In this document: positions 16,766 through 24,289 of the stretch, in pieces
How positions within the stretch are numbered: the stretch's first letter is position 1
How the letters are laid out: every line of letters begins with the position of its first letter
Assembly: GCA_016294105.1 (NCBI GenBank)
Contig: JAEDCN010000022.1
Span: forward strand, 1 to 38,208
Reading direction: 5' to 3'
DNA: 38,208 nt
From: Treponema sp.
Lineage (GTDB): Bacteria > Spirochaetota > Spirochaetia > Treponematales > Treponemataceae
Made by a program: the position numbers and the translations under genes
Notes under the pieces: model-generated
Seen by the model: only the letters and a program-made list of their open reading frames with translations
Told to the model about the DNA's origin: nothing
Databases searched by the model: none

Positions 16766-19700
16766 ATGTCCAGAGAAAAACATTCGATGGATGGAAATCA
16801 GGCTGCTGCCCACGTTGCGTATGCTTATACCGAAGTGGCAGGAATTTACCCTATTACCCCATCATCACCAATGGCTGATTTTGTTGACCAGTGGTCAGCA
16901 AACGGCTTGAAGAACATTTACGGAACCGAAACAAAGGTTGTAGAAATGCAGTCAGAGGCTGGAGCCGCAGGAACTGTTCACGGTTCATTGGCTGCTGGTG
17001 CCATGACCACCACATTTACTGCATCTCAGGGTCTCTTGTTGATGATTCCTAACATGTATAAGATTGCCGGTGAGCAGTTGCCTGGTGTATTCCACGTCTC
17101 TGCCCGAACCGTTGCCTCTCAGGCTTTGAGTATTTTCGGTGATCATTCCGACGTATACGCCTGTCGTCAGACTGGTTTTGCTATGTTGGCAGAATCCAAT
17201 GCACAGGAAATCATGGACTTGGCTCCTGTTGCCCACTTGGCAGCATTGGAAGGCCGCGTTCCTTTCCTGAACTTTTTTGACGGATTCCGCACATCCCACG
17301 AAATCCAGAAGATTGAGACTTGGGACTATGCAGACCTTAAAGACATGATGAACATGGATGCTCTGAAGGCATTCCGTGCTAACTCTTTGAACCCCAACCA
17401 TCCTGCAATGCGCGGTTCTCACGAAAACGGAGATATCTTCTTCCAGCATCGTGAGGCTTGTAACCCTGTTTACAACGCATTGCCCGAAGTAGTACGCAAG
17501 TACATGGCAAAGGTTAATGCCAAATTGGGTACAAACTATGACCTGTTCAACTACTATGGTGCTCCCGATGCCGACCGTGTAATCGTGGCTATGGGCTCCA
17601 TCTGTGACGTTGCAGAAGAGGTAATCGACTACCTGAACGCCCGTGGAGAGAAGGTTGGTTTGATTAAGGTTCGCCTCTATCGTCCTTGGGTTTCCGAGGC
17701 CTTCTTGAAGGTTCTGCCTAAGACTGTAAAGAAGCTTGCTGTTCTCGACAGAACCAAGGAGCCCGGTTCTCTGGGTGAGCCTCTGTACTTGGACATTGCT
17801 ACTACATTGCGCGAAGCTGCCCTCAACGACATCGTATTGGTTGGTGGCCGCTACGGCTTGAGCTCCAAGGATACTCCTCCTTCCAGCGTATTTGCTATCT
17901 TCAAGGAATTGGAGAAGGATGCTCCCAAGGCTCGCTTCACAGTTGGTATCGTGGACGATGTTACCAACCTCAGCTTGCCTGAAGTTAAGCCCGCTCCTAT
18001 CACCTCTGCTGAAGGAACTGTTGAATGTAAATTCTGGGGTATCGGTGGTGACGGAACTGTTGGTGCTAACAAAGACTCCACAAAGATTATCGGTGACCAC
18101 ACCGACAAGTATATCCAGGCCTACTTCCAGTACGACTCCAAGAAGACTGGTGGTATTACCATTTCCCACCTGCGCTTTGGAGACAAGCCCATCCGCAGTG
18201 CCTACTATGTTAGCCAGGCTGACTTGGTGGCCTGTCACAACCAGTCCTACATCATCAAGGGATACAAGATGGTTCAGGACGTTAAGGCCGGCGGAAAGTT
18301 CCTGATTAACTGCCAGTGGTCTGACGAGGAGCTGAGTCAGCACCTCCATGCCGATGCAAAGCGGTACATCGCTAAGAACAACATCAAGGTATACACCGTT
18401 GATGCCGTTAAGATTGCCACCGAAATCGGATTGGGCAAGCGCACCAGTACCGTTCTTCAGTCTGCATTCTTCAAGTTGGCAAACGTATTGCCTGCAGAAG
18501 AAGCTATTAGCTACATGAAGGAAAAGGTTGTAGCAAAGTTCAGCCGCAAGGGTCAGGATGTTGTAGACATGAACTGCAAGGCTATTGACGCTGGATGCAA
18601 CGCTATCCATGAAGTAGCTGTTCCTGCTGACTGGGCAAATGCAACAGACACCGCCGAGAAGGTTGTACTGAAGGGTGAAGCTAAGACCGTTAAGATGGTT
18701 GAAAGCATCATGAATACTGTAAACTTGATGGACGGTGACAACCTGCCTGTTTCTGCCTTCGTTGACTATGCAAACGGTCAGTTCGAACTGGGTGCTTCCG
18801 CCTACGAAAAGCGCGGAACTGCCGTTACTGTTCCTCACTGGACTGCTTCCAAGTGTATTCAGTGTAACAACTGTGCCTTCGTTTGTTCCCACGCCACAAT
18901 TCGTCCTTTCTTGTTGAGCGACGAGGAAGTTAAGGCTGGTCCTGCAAACCTTGAGACTATGGATCTTAAGCCCAAGGCTGGCAAGTACAAGTATACCCTT
19001 AGCATTTCCGCCCTGGATTGTACTGGATGTGCCGAGTGTATCACTGTTTGTCCCGCCAACCCCAAGGCTATCGAGATGGTGCCCCAGGCCCAGGAGCTGC
19101 CACTGCAGCCCGTTTGGGACTACCTGGTGGCCAACGTCAGCAAGAAGGACGACGCTGGTATCAACGAGCTGACTCCCAAGGGATCCCAGTTCGTGCAGCC
19201 GCTGCTGGAGTTCTCCGGTGCTTGCGCCGGTTGTGCAGAAACCGCTTACGCTCGTCTTACTACACAGCTCTTTGGTGAGCAGATGTACATTGCCAACGCA
19301 ACAGGTTGTTCCTCCATCTGGGGTGGCCCTGCTGCTACCTGTCCTTACACCATCAACAAGGATTCTAAGAAGGGACCAGCTTGGTCTAACTCCTTGTTCG
19401 AGGATAACGCTGAGTACGGATTGGGTATCCACCTGGCTCAGAAGTACATCCGTGACGGCTTGATTGGCAAGCTTGAGACTATTGCTGCTGGAAATGAAGC
19501 TTCTGCTTCCTTGAAGGACGCTATTGCTAAGTTCATGGAAACAAAGGACAACACTCGTGCCAACGTTGCTCCTACAAATGCATTGATTGCAGAACTGGAG
19601 AAGTGCGGTTGCGACACAGCTAAGGAAATCTTAGACAGCAAGGATTACCTGGGCAAGAAGTCTACCTGGATTATGGGTGGTGACGGATGGGCCTACGACA

Positions 19701-20311
19701 TCGGATTCGGTGGTTTGGACCACGTTATCGCTTCTGGCGAAGACGTAAACATCTTGGTATTCGATACCGAAATGTACTCCAACACTGGTGGACAGGCTTC
19801 TAAGGCTTCTAACATCGGTGAGATTTGTCAGTTTGCAGCATCAGGAAAGAATGTTGGCAAGAAGTCTTTGGCTGAGATTGCTATGAGCTATGGCTATGTT
19901 TACGTAGCACAGATTGGATTGGGTGCTAACCCCGCTCAGACCATGAAGGCTATCGTAGAGGCTGAAGAGTATAATGGACCTTCCATTATCATCGCTTACG
20001 CTCCTTGTGAAATCCACGGTATTTCTGGTGGTATGCGCCACTGTCAGGATACCTTGAAGAAGGCTGTTGCTTCCGGTTACTGGAACTTGTTCAGCTTCAA
20101 TCCTGCTGCAAAGGCAGAAGGCAAGAACCCCTTCACCCTTACTTCCAAGGCTGGAGACGGATCTTATCAGGAGTTCTTGACCAACGAGACTCGTTATTCA
20201 GCTCTTACCCGCAAGTTCCCCGAGCGGGCAGAGGTCTTGTTCAAGAAGAGCGAGGAAGTTGCAAAGGCTCGTTTCGAGCACTTGCAGCGGCTCATCGAGC
20301 TGTATAAATAA
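16766..20311 (+). CDS. nifJ: Pyruvate:ferredoxin (flavodoxin) oxidoreductase, single-chain
   Basis: A 1181-aa homodimeric PFOR that oxidises pyruvate and CoA to acetyl-CoA and CO2 and passes electrons to ferredoxin, central to anaerobic fermentation. The N-terminal domain holds YPITPSSPM (pyruvate/TPP site). Two [4Fe-4S] ferredoxin-type clusters are CIQCNNCAFVCSH (from C697) and CTGCAECITVCPANP (from C752). The third, proximal cluster starts at CAGC (~820), with a further conserved cysteine downstream. The TPP-binding GGDGWAYDIGFGG and the FDTEMYSNTGGQ block lie near residues 970-1010. Length and domain order match single-chain PFORs. TAGGAGG supports the start. The narrow codon choice, unlike neighbouring genes, points to high expression. 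Confidence 0.98.
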   Translation: MSREKHSMDGNQAAAHVAYAYTEVAGIYPITPSSPMADFVDQWSANGLKNIYGTETKVVEMQSEAGAAGTVHGSLAAGAMTTTFTASQGLLLMIPNMYKIAGEQLPGVFHVSARTVASQALSIFGDHSDVYACRQTGFAMLAESNAQEIMDLAPVAHLAALEGRVPFLNFFDGFRTSHEIQKIETWDYADLKDMMNMDALKAFRANSLNPNHPAMRGSHENGDIFFQHREACNPVYNALPEVVRKYMAKVNAKLGTNYDLFNYYGAPDADRVIVAMGSICDVAEEVIDYLNARGEKVGLIKVRLYRPWVSEAFLKVLPKTVKKLAVLDRTKEPGSLGEPLYLDIATTLREAALNDIVLVGGRYGLSSKDTPPSSVFAIFKELEKDAPKARFTVGIVDDVTNLSLPEVKPAPITSAEGTVECKFWGIGGDGTVGANKDSTKIIGDHTDKYIQAYFQYDSKKTGGITISHLRFGDKPIRSAYYVSQADLVACHNQSYIIKGYKMVQDVKAGGKFLINCQWSDEELSQHLHADAKRYIAKNNIKVYTVDAVKIATEIGLGKRTSTVLQSAFFKLANVLPAEEAISYMKEKVVAKFSRKGQDVVDMNCKAIDAGCNAIHEVAVPADWANATDTAEKVVLKGEAKTVKMVESIMNTVNLMDGDNLPVSAFVDYANGQFELGASAYEKRGTAVTVPHWTASKCIQCNNCAFVCSHATIRPFLLSDEEVKAGPANLETMDLKPKAGKYKYTLSISALDCTGCAECITVCPANPKAIEMVPQAQELPLQPVWDYLVANVSKKDDAGINELTPKGSQFVQPLLEFSGACAGCAETAYARLTTQLFGEQMYIANATGCSSIWGGPAATCPYTINKDSKKGPAWSNSLFEDNAEYGLGIHLAQKYIRDGLIGKLETIAAGNEASASLKDAIAKFMETKDNTRANVAPTNALIAELEKCGCDTAKEILDSKDYLGKKSTWIMGGDGWAYDIGFGGLDHVIASGEDVNILVFDTEMYSNTGGQASKASNIGEICQFAASGKNVGKKSLAEIAMSYGYVYVAQIGLGANPAQTMKAIVEAEEYNGPSIIIAYAPCEIHGISGGMRHCQDTLKKAVASGYWNLFSFNPAAKAEGKNPFTLTSKAGDGSYQEFLTNETRYSALTRKFPERAEVLFKKSEEVAKARFEHLQRLIELYK

Positions 20312-20391
20312 GTGACTGGCTGTTCCTCGGGGAAACCGTGGGAACAGTTCCAGGAGGCTGGAGCTTCCAGTGGAGGAGCACCAGCCCTTGG
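20312..20391 (+). other. Structured 3' untranslated region of nifJ
   Basis: Between the nifJ stop and its terminator the RNA can form at least two hairpins: CTGTTCC...GGAACAG, with an inner CGG/CCG pair around a GAAA-like loop (about 20319-20346), and GGCTGG...CCAGCC (about 20356-20386). The segment is GC-richer than the surrounding intergenic DNA. It may be a stability element or a 3'-derived small RNA. No known RNA family was recognised. Confidence 0.4.
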
Positions 20392-20430
20392 AAGGCCGGT
20401 GTCATCATTCGTGGTGGCATCGGCCTTTTT
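20392..20430 (+). terminator. Rho-independent terminator of nifJ
   Basis: AAGGCCGGTG (20392-20401) pairs with CATCGGCCTT (20418-20427) over 10 bp, with one G-U, around a 16-nt loop and ends in a T-run. Confidence 0.88.
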
Positions 20431-20469
20431 ACTTGGTTCGGGGATATAGCGTATATCGAGATGCTGTAG

Positions 20470-20481
20470 TATACTAAGATT
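20470..20481 (+). promoter_or_regulatory. -10 element of the original moxR promoter, now driving the VapBC-like module
   Basis: TATACT (20470-20475) plus six bases precede ATG 20482. No good -35 was found. The ATG opens the displaced first codons of the MoxR gene. Confidence 0.5.
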
Positions 20482-20529
20482 ATGGATGGTGTGGAAATGT
20501 TTCAGTTTTTACCGGAGGTGGGAATATGA
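20482..20529 (+). pseudogene. Displaced 5' end of the moxR gene (15-codon ORF)
   Basis: It encodes MDGVEMFQFLPEVGI. The MFQFL part and 25 bp of DNA (20488-20512) are repeated exactly at 21017-21041, where the intact MoxR ATPase begins MFQFLQEEGV. The ORF ends in TGA overlapping the antitoxin ATG (ATGA, 20526-20529), so it now acts as a coupled leader peptide. The original MoxR N-terminus was probably MDGVEMFQFL. Confidence 0.7.
20488..20512 (+). repeat. 25-bp direct repeat flanking the VapBC-like module, left copy
   Basis: Identical to 21017-21041. The two copies bracket the antitoxin and PIN genes, marking the insertion boundaries. Confidence 0.9.
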
Positions 20530-20735
20530 GTTATGAGGCTGTCATGGAGCAAATAAAATTGGTTCCAGAAGAATATCTCGGTGAGGTTTCTGAGCTGATT
20601 CGTTTTGTACTGTATCGACACCAGAATGAAAGAGCTGAAAACAACGATAATGGTAGTCTAGACAAATTCTTTGGTAGGATGAATTTAGGTGATGGTCTTG
20701 CTATCCAGAAGGAAATCCGTGGTGAATGGGATTGA
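20526..20735 (+). CDS. VapB-like antitoxin
   Basis: A 69-aa protein with GGAGGTG just upstream of its ATG. The N-terminal helix-rich half (MSYEAVMEQIKLVPEEYLGE, then VSELIRFVLYR) and the C-terminal toxin-neutralising tail (SLDKFFGRMNLGDGLAIQKE, then IRGEWD) fit small antitoxins that pair with PIN toxins. The FFG...DG..IQ.EIR.EW tail is the typical toxin-binding end. The 3' end overlaps the PIN gene by 14 bp, the usual antitoxin-first order. It appears complete even though the toxin is shortened. Confidence 0.75.
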   Translation: MSYEAVMEQIKLVPEEYLGEVSELIRFVLYRHQNERAENNDNGSLDKFFGRMNLGDGLAIQKEIRGEWD

Positions 20736-20994
20736 TTACATAGCGGACACAAATGCAGTCATCTATTTGCTCGCTGGAAACGTTTGTATGGAGTCGTTTA
20801 AGGACTCCTCGATTGCCTTGTCCGTTATCAATGAGATAAAGAATCGGGCGATTTGCTTGAGGTGTGGTTTTGGAATGAAGCTGCCTGATGCAATTGTTGC
20901 TGCTACGGCTTTGGTCAAGCATCTTCCGCTCATTACAGCAGACAAAGGGTTTGCGAGGCTACCTGATTTGAAATTATATTTATTGAAACCGTAA
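20722..20994 (+). pseudogene. VapC-like PIN-domain toxin with internal deletion
   Basis: I start at GTG 20722 (VNGIDYIADTNAVIYLLAG) with AAGGAA upstream; the frame opens earlier inside the antitoxin. Conserved PIN elements are the first Asp in ADTN, SVINEI with the conserved Glu, and KLPDAIVAATA...PLITADKGF with the C-terminal acidic cluster. The total is only 90 residues against the roughly 120-130 usual for this family. The gap falls between SVINEI and the GMKLPDA block, where about 35 residues of helices (normally ELL...FL...) are absent. The frame is retained. The fold core is probably broken and the RNase inactive, leaving a solitary antitoxin. Confidence 0.72.
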
Positions 20995-21016
20995 AGGAAT
21001 ACGTTGATACAGAGAA

Positions 21017-21041
21017 GGTGTGGAAATGTTTCAGTTTTTAC
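21017..21041 (+). repeat. 25-bp direct repeat, right copy
   Basis: The same as 20488-20512. It covers the start of the functional MoxR coding sequence. Confidence 0.9.
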
Positions 21042-21952
21042 AGGAAGAGGGCGTTTCTCCTCAGATTATACAGGGCATAAAAGATTTTAGAGCAACCCAC
21101 GGGCTGGGGGATGATGATCGTATTCCAAAGCCACGGTACAAGTATTTTGGGCCACGGATTTGGGAGCAGGCTGCTGCTGCTCTGCTGTGTGGACAAAACC
21201 TGTTGCTGGTGGGGCAAAAGGCTTCTGGAAAGAACGTTTTGGCAGAAAATCTGGCAGCTGTATTTGGGCGCCCCATTTGGGATATTTCCTGCCACGTTAA
21301 TACGGATGCTGACTCCTTGATTGGAACAGATACCTTTCGTAACGGAGAGGTGCAGTTTCGACCAGGGCCAGTATACCATTGTGCCAGCACCGGTGGCTTT
21401 GGTGTATTGGATGAAATCAACATGGCAAAGAACGAGGCATTGGCAGTGCTTCATGCCCTGCTGGATTTCCGTCGGGTAATTGATGTACCGGGGTATCAGC
21501 GGCTGACCATGCATCCTGCCACTCGCTTTATTGCCACCATGAACCAAGGCTATGCGGGAACTCGTGACTTGAACGAGGCGCTGGCTTCCCGCTTTGTCGT
21601 CATCATGATGCCGGAAATTGCCTCCGATGCCTTGGTTCGGCTTTTGACTAGAGAGTATCCCTCTTTAAAAGTAAGTTTTGCTGCTGATTTAGCCCGTGTT
21701 TTTATGGATATTCAAAGAAAAACCTCTAGCTCCGAGATTTCTTCTCGACTACTGGATTTGCGGGGCTTGCTGGATAGCGTTCAGCTGATGGGATTTGGTA
21801 TTGATCCTTGGATTGCACTGGATATGGGTATTACCAACAAATCCAGCGACGAATTTGAGCGTTCCCTTTTGCAGGATATTATCCGAGGACGGATTCCTCA
21901 GGGGCTGACTGTAGATGCAATCTTTGGAGACAACACTCCTTCTGCCAGCTGA
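21026..21952 (+). CDS. MoxR/CbbQ-type AAA+ ATPase
   Basis: A 308-aa AAA+ ATPase of the MoxR/NorQ/CbbQ group, which remodels client proteins together with a VWA partner. I start at ATG 21026 (MFQFLQEEGVSPQ), 8 nt after AGAAGG; GTG 21020 is an alternative. Walker A is GQKASGKN (63-70, with Asn in place of the usual Ser/Thr). Walker B is GVLDEIN (126-132). Sensor 1 is FIATMNQGYAGTRDLNEALASRF, cited here as IATMNQGY plus the arginine-finger-like ASRF. The VWA gene follows after 15 bp, the classic MoxR-VWA pair. The VapBC-like module separates it from its probable original promoter. Confidence 0.9.
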   Translation: MFQFLQEEGVSPQIIQGIKDFRATHGLGDDDRIPKPRYKYFGPRIWEQAAAALLCGQNLLLVGQKASGKNVLAENLAAVFGRPIWDISCHVNTDADSLIGTDTFRNGEVQFRPGPVYHCASTGGFGVLDEINMAKNEALAVLHALLDFRRVIDVPGYQRLTMHPATRFIATMNQGYAGTRDLNEALASRFVVIMMPEIASDALVRLLTREYPSLKVSFAADLARVFMDIQRKTSSSEISSRLLDLRGLLDSVQLMGFGIDPWIALDMGITNKSSDEFERSLLQDIIRGRIPQGLTVDAIFGDNTPSAS

Positions 21953-21967
21953 TTCTCGGTACGTGCT

Positions 21968-23608
21968 ATGAATGCCTCTCCCATCCAACAGCGGCGAGCC
22001 AAGAATATTCTTTGGTCGGCTGCAGAAAATTATCAGATAGAGCCTCAGTTCCTTTCCTTTGACCATGGGGGAGAGGCAAATTTTTATCTCAACATGATCA
22101 TTGGTCTGGTGCATAAATGGCTGGATTGGGAAAAGCTTTCAGTTCTGTTTGATAGCTTTGAGGGAACGGTGCAGGAATCCCTGTACGATGGGCTTTTGTG
22201 GTTGGCTTTGGAGCAGGTGGTGTATGAAAAGGAGCTGCCACAGCGTCCTGTTCTAGAGGCTCTTCGTTTTGAGCATTGTCAAAAAATGATTGGAATGTCC
22301 GCCTGGTTGGTGGAAACTGACCGTTTGGTTCACTATCAAACAGCCTGGTGTATGGAAAATCTGGGGAAAAAGCCCTTTCTTGTGCCAAAGGACGCAAAGC
22401 TGTTGCGGTCATTACGGTTTAAGGGTGAATGGGATACGGATTACATCATTGAAGCCTATCGTGGAGTTATAAAAAAATATTTTAAGGTGGAGTTTGGCCA
22501 GAAACAAAAAACTACACGGAAAAGAAAGCCTTCTGCCTTGCAAAAGCTGTTCAAACGACGGCGACAGGTTCCAGGTAGAATGTTTCGTGCCAGTGATGTA
22601 GGAGATGAGGATGTGGATCCAAGACGATCTGCTTCTTCTGGAAGCTTATGGACAGGGGGCTCCATCAAAATCGATGAGGAAACCTACAGCGAGCTGGAAA
22701 AAAAATTTGGTCCTCAGATGTATTCTCCAAATGAAAGAACCCAGATAGAAAAAGAGGTGTGCCAGGATGTACATAGGAACAATCACTTGTATTTTGCTGG
22801 TGCCCAGACAAATTCTCAGCAATATCAGCTGAATCGCAGTCATTATCAGTCAAATCGTGCGGCCTACGATAGTGCTATCGTGCGGCTACGGGACAAGCTG
22901 AAAAATCAGCTGACAGTACAGGTCCCCCATGACAAGATAAAGTCCTCCTGTGGAAAACTGAATTGTACTAAGGTGTGGCGGAATCAGTATCTGGAGGATA
23001 ATCGCATTTTTTTTCGGACGCAAGAATATCCTGAGCCAATTTTTTCTGTAGATATTTTGATGGATGCTTCCCACTCCCAGTCTTCTCGGCAGGCGGTGTT
23101 AGCTGCACAAGGCTATATCATTGCCGAAAGCCTGAGTCAGTGCGGTGTGCCGGTACAGGTTCATGCCTTCAACAGCTTCCGAACCTATACGGTGTTGCAG
23201 CAGCTGAGGCGGTATGATGCTGGCAGGAATAATGACAACCTCTTTTGCTACCAGACGGAAGGCTGGAACCGAGATGGCTTGGCACTACGGGCGGTGGGAA
23301 AATTGATGGAAAAATCACCCATGGAACGGCGGCTTTTGGTGGTGCTTACAGATGCAGACCCCAACGATGAATGTGCTTTATCTATGTATCAGGAGTATGC
23401 CGGCAAGGATGGCATTTATGATGCTCAAGGGGAAGTTCAGGAACTGAAGAAAAAGGGCATACGAGTGGTGGCTGTGTTTATGGGCTTGGACTACAATCTG
23501 CAAACTGCGGGAATGATTTATGGCAGTAACTGCGTGCGGATAACTGACGGCTCCCAGCTGGCGGAGGCAATCAGCTCTATTATCCGCCGCCAGCTACGGG
23601 ATTGGTAG
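21968..23608 (+). CDS. VWA-domain (MIDAS) partner of the MoxR ATPase
   Basis: A 546-aa protein with a C-terminal von Willebrand A domain. The MIDAS motif DxSxS is complete: D366-A-S368-H-S370 in VDILMDASHSQS. The later MIDAS residues T461/D462 sit in VVLTDADPND. The N-terminal ~360 residues are helical and charged, with a basic stretch (KQKKTTRKRKPSALQKLFKR), resembling the CbbO/NorD/CobT-like partners of MoxR ATPases. The pair probably acts as a metal-dependent chaperone that activates or inserts cofactors into a client. The client is not encoded next to it. The ribosome-binding site is weak, so translation may be coupled to moxR. Confidence 0.88.
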   Translation: MNASPIQQRRAKNILWSAAENYQIEPQFLSFDHGGEANFYLNMIIGLVHKWLDWEKLSVLFDSFEGTVQESLYDGLLWLALEQVVYEKELPQRPVLEALRFEHCQKMIGMSAWLVETDRLVHYQTAWCMENLGKKPFLVPKDAKLLRSLRFKGEWDTDYIIEAYRGVIKKYFKVEFGQKQKTTRKRKPSALQKLFKRRRQVPGRMFRASDVGDEDVDPRRSASSGSLWTGGSIKIDEETYSELEKKFGPQMYSPNERTQIEKEVCQDVHRNNHLYFAGAQTNSQQYQLNRSHYQSNRAAYDSAIVRLRDKLKNQLTVQVPHDKIKSSCGKLNCTKVWRNQYLEDNRIFFRTQEYPEPIFSVDILMDASHSQSSRQAVLAAQGYIIAESLSQCGVPVQVHAFNSFRTYTVLQQLRRYDAGRNNDNLFCYQTEGWNRDGLALRAVGKLMEKSPMERRLLVVLTDADPNDECALSMYQEYAGKDGIYDAQGEVQELKKKGIRVVAVFMGLDYNLQTAGMIYGSNCVRITDGSQLAEAISSIIRRQLRDW

Positions 23609-23631
23609 GATAGGATCAATCTGCCTTTGTT

Positions 23632-24102
23632 TTAATCTATGCGAATCTTTACTACAGCCTTTTCAATGGGGGCTGCGGTGGTGCCGTCACCGTGGATGGC
23701 AGGGCGGTGGGCATCCTCTGGGAATACAATGGTCATCTGGCCAGGTACCATGAGGATTGTCTGGTAAGGAAGGTTATCCTTGGACTGCACCTGCTGGTAG
23801 TCGGTTTTGGGATTGTATTCTTCGGCTGGATAGGTAAGGCTAGCAGGCGTTACATCCATCTGCTCTTGCCCCGCCAAAGCCATCTGAATATCCAAGTAAT
23901 GGTGATGGATTTCCCAGCGGGCATCTTCCCTCGTTTTGGAAGTAAAGCTGGAACGATTGATGTAAATATCGTCGCCATCAATATCAGTTCGTCCCGGGGG
24001 TAGCTCCATCAGGTTGTGGGAATTGAGCCAATCAAAGGCTGTCTTTAATTTTGGTGAAATAGCTGCATAGCGCTGGCAATCTGCAAATGTGGTTACAATC
24101 AT
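23632..24102 (-). CDS. YhcH/YjgK/YiaL (TabA/EbgC) family protein
   Basis: A 156-aa single-domain cupin-like protein, of normal length for the family. Family hallmarks are WEIHHHYLDIQMALAGQEQM (metal-binding His/Glu cluster), EEYNPKTDY, MVPGQMTIVFPEDAHRPAI (second His) and the C-terminal KAVVKIRI. Members act as sugar anomerases or mutarotases, or influence biofilm (TabA); the substrate here is unknown. AAGGAGAT precedes the ATG, and TATAAT lies at 24127-24122 on the minus strand. It is convergent with the VWA gene (23-bp gap) and divergent from the GAF-GGDEF gene. Confidence 0.92.
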   Translation of the reverse strand: MIVTTFADCQRYAAISPKLKTAFDWLNSHNLMELPPGRTDIDGDDIYINRSSFTSKTREDARWEIHHHYLDIQMALAGQEQMDVTPASLTYPAEEYNPKTDYQQVQSKDNLPYQTILMVPGQMTIVFPEDAHRPAIHGDGTTAAPIEKAVVKIRID

Positions 24103-24206
24103 GATGATCTCCTTGTTTTCTATTATAACAGGTGATGAACAGGTCGACTAGTGGAGTGGCTTAAATCCTTAGAAAGCTCTGGGGAGGATTCTGTTTTTTG
24201 ATACTA

Positions 24207-24234
24207 TTGCTAGACTTACAGAAAAGTGTATAAT
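24207..24234 (+). promoter_or_regulatory. Promoter of the GAF-GGDEF gene
   Basis: TTGCTA (24207-24212), a 16-nt spacer and TATAAT (24229-24234), with a predicted leader of about 50 nt. Confidence 0.6.
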
Positions 24235-24289
24235 AGATGTGGTATTTTTTGCCATAGATGAGAATGGCACGGTATGGTGGGACTAATAT

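Noticed and set aside
16985..19432. An 815-codon open frame antisense to nifJ
   Set aside because: It mirrors the codon bias of a highly expressed gene, is low-complexity in composition, has no ribosome-binding site, and shows no recognisable domain. It is a shadow of nifJ.
20488..21041. Transposon target-site duplication as the explanation of the 25-bp repeats
   Set aside because: No transposase, no terminal inverted repeats, and 25 bp is longer than usual target duplications; recombination or duplicated start sequence fits better.
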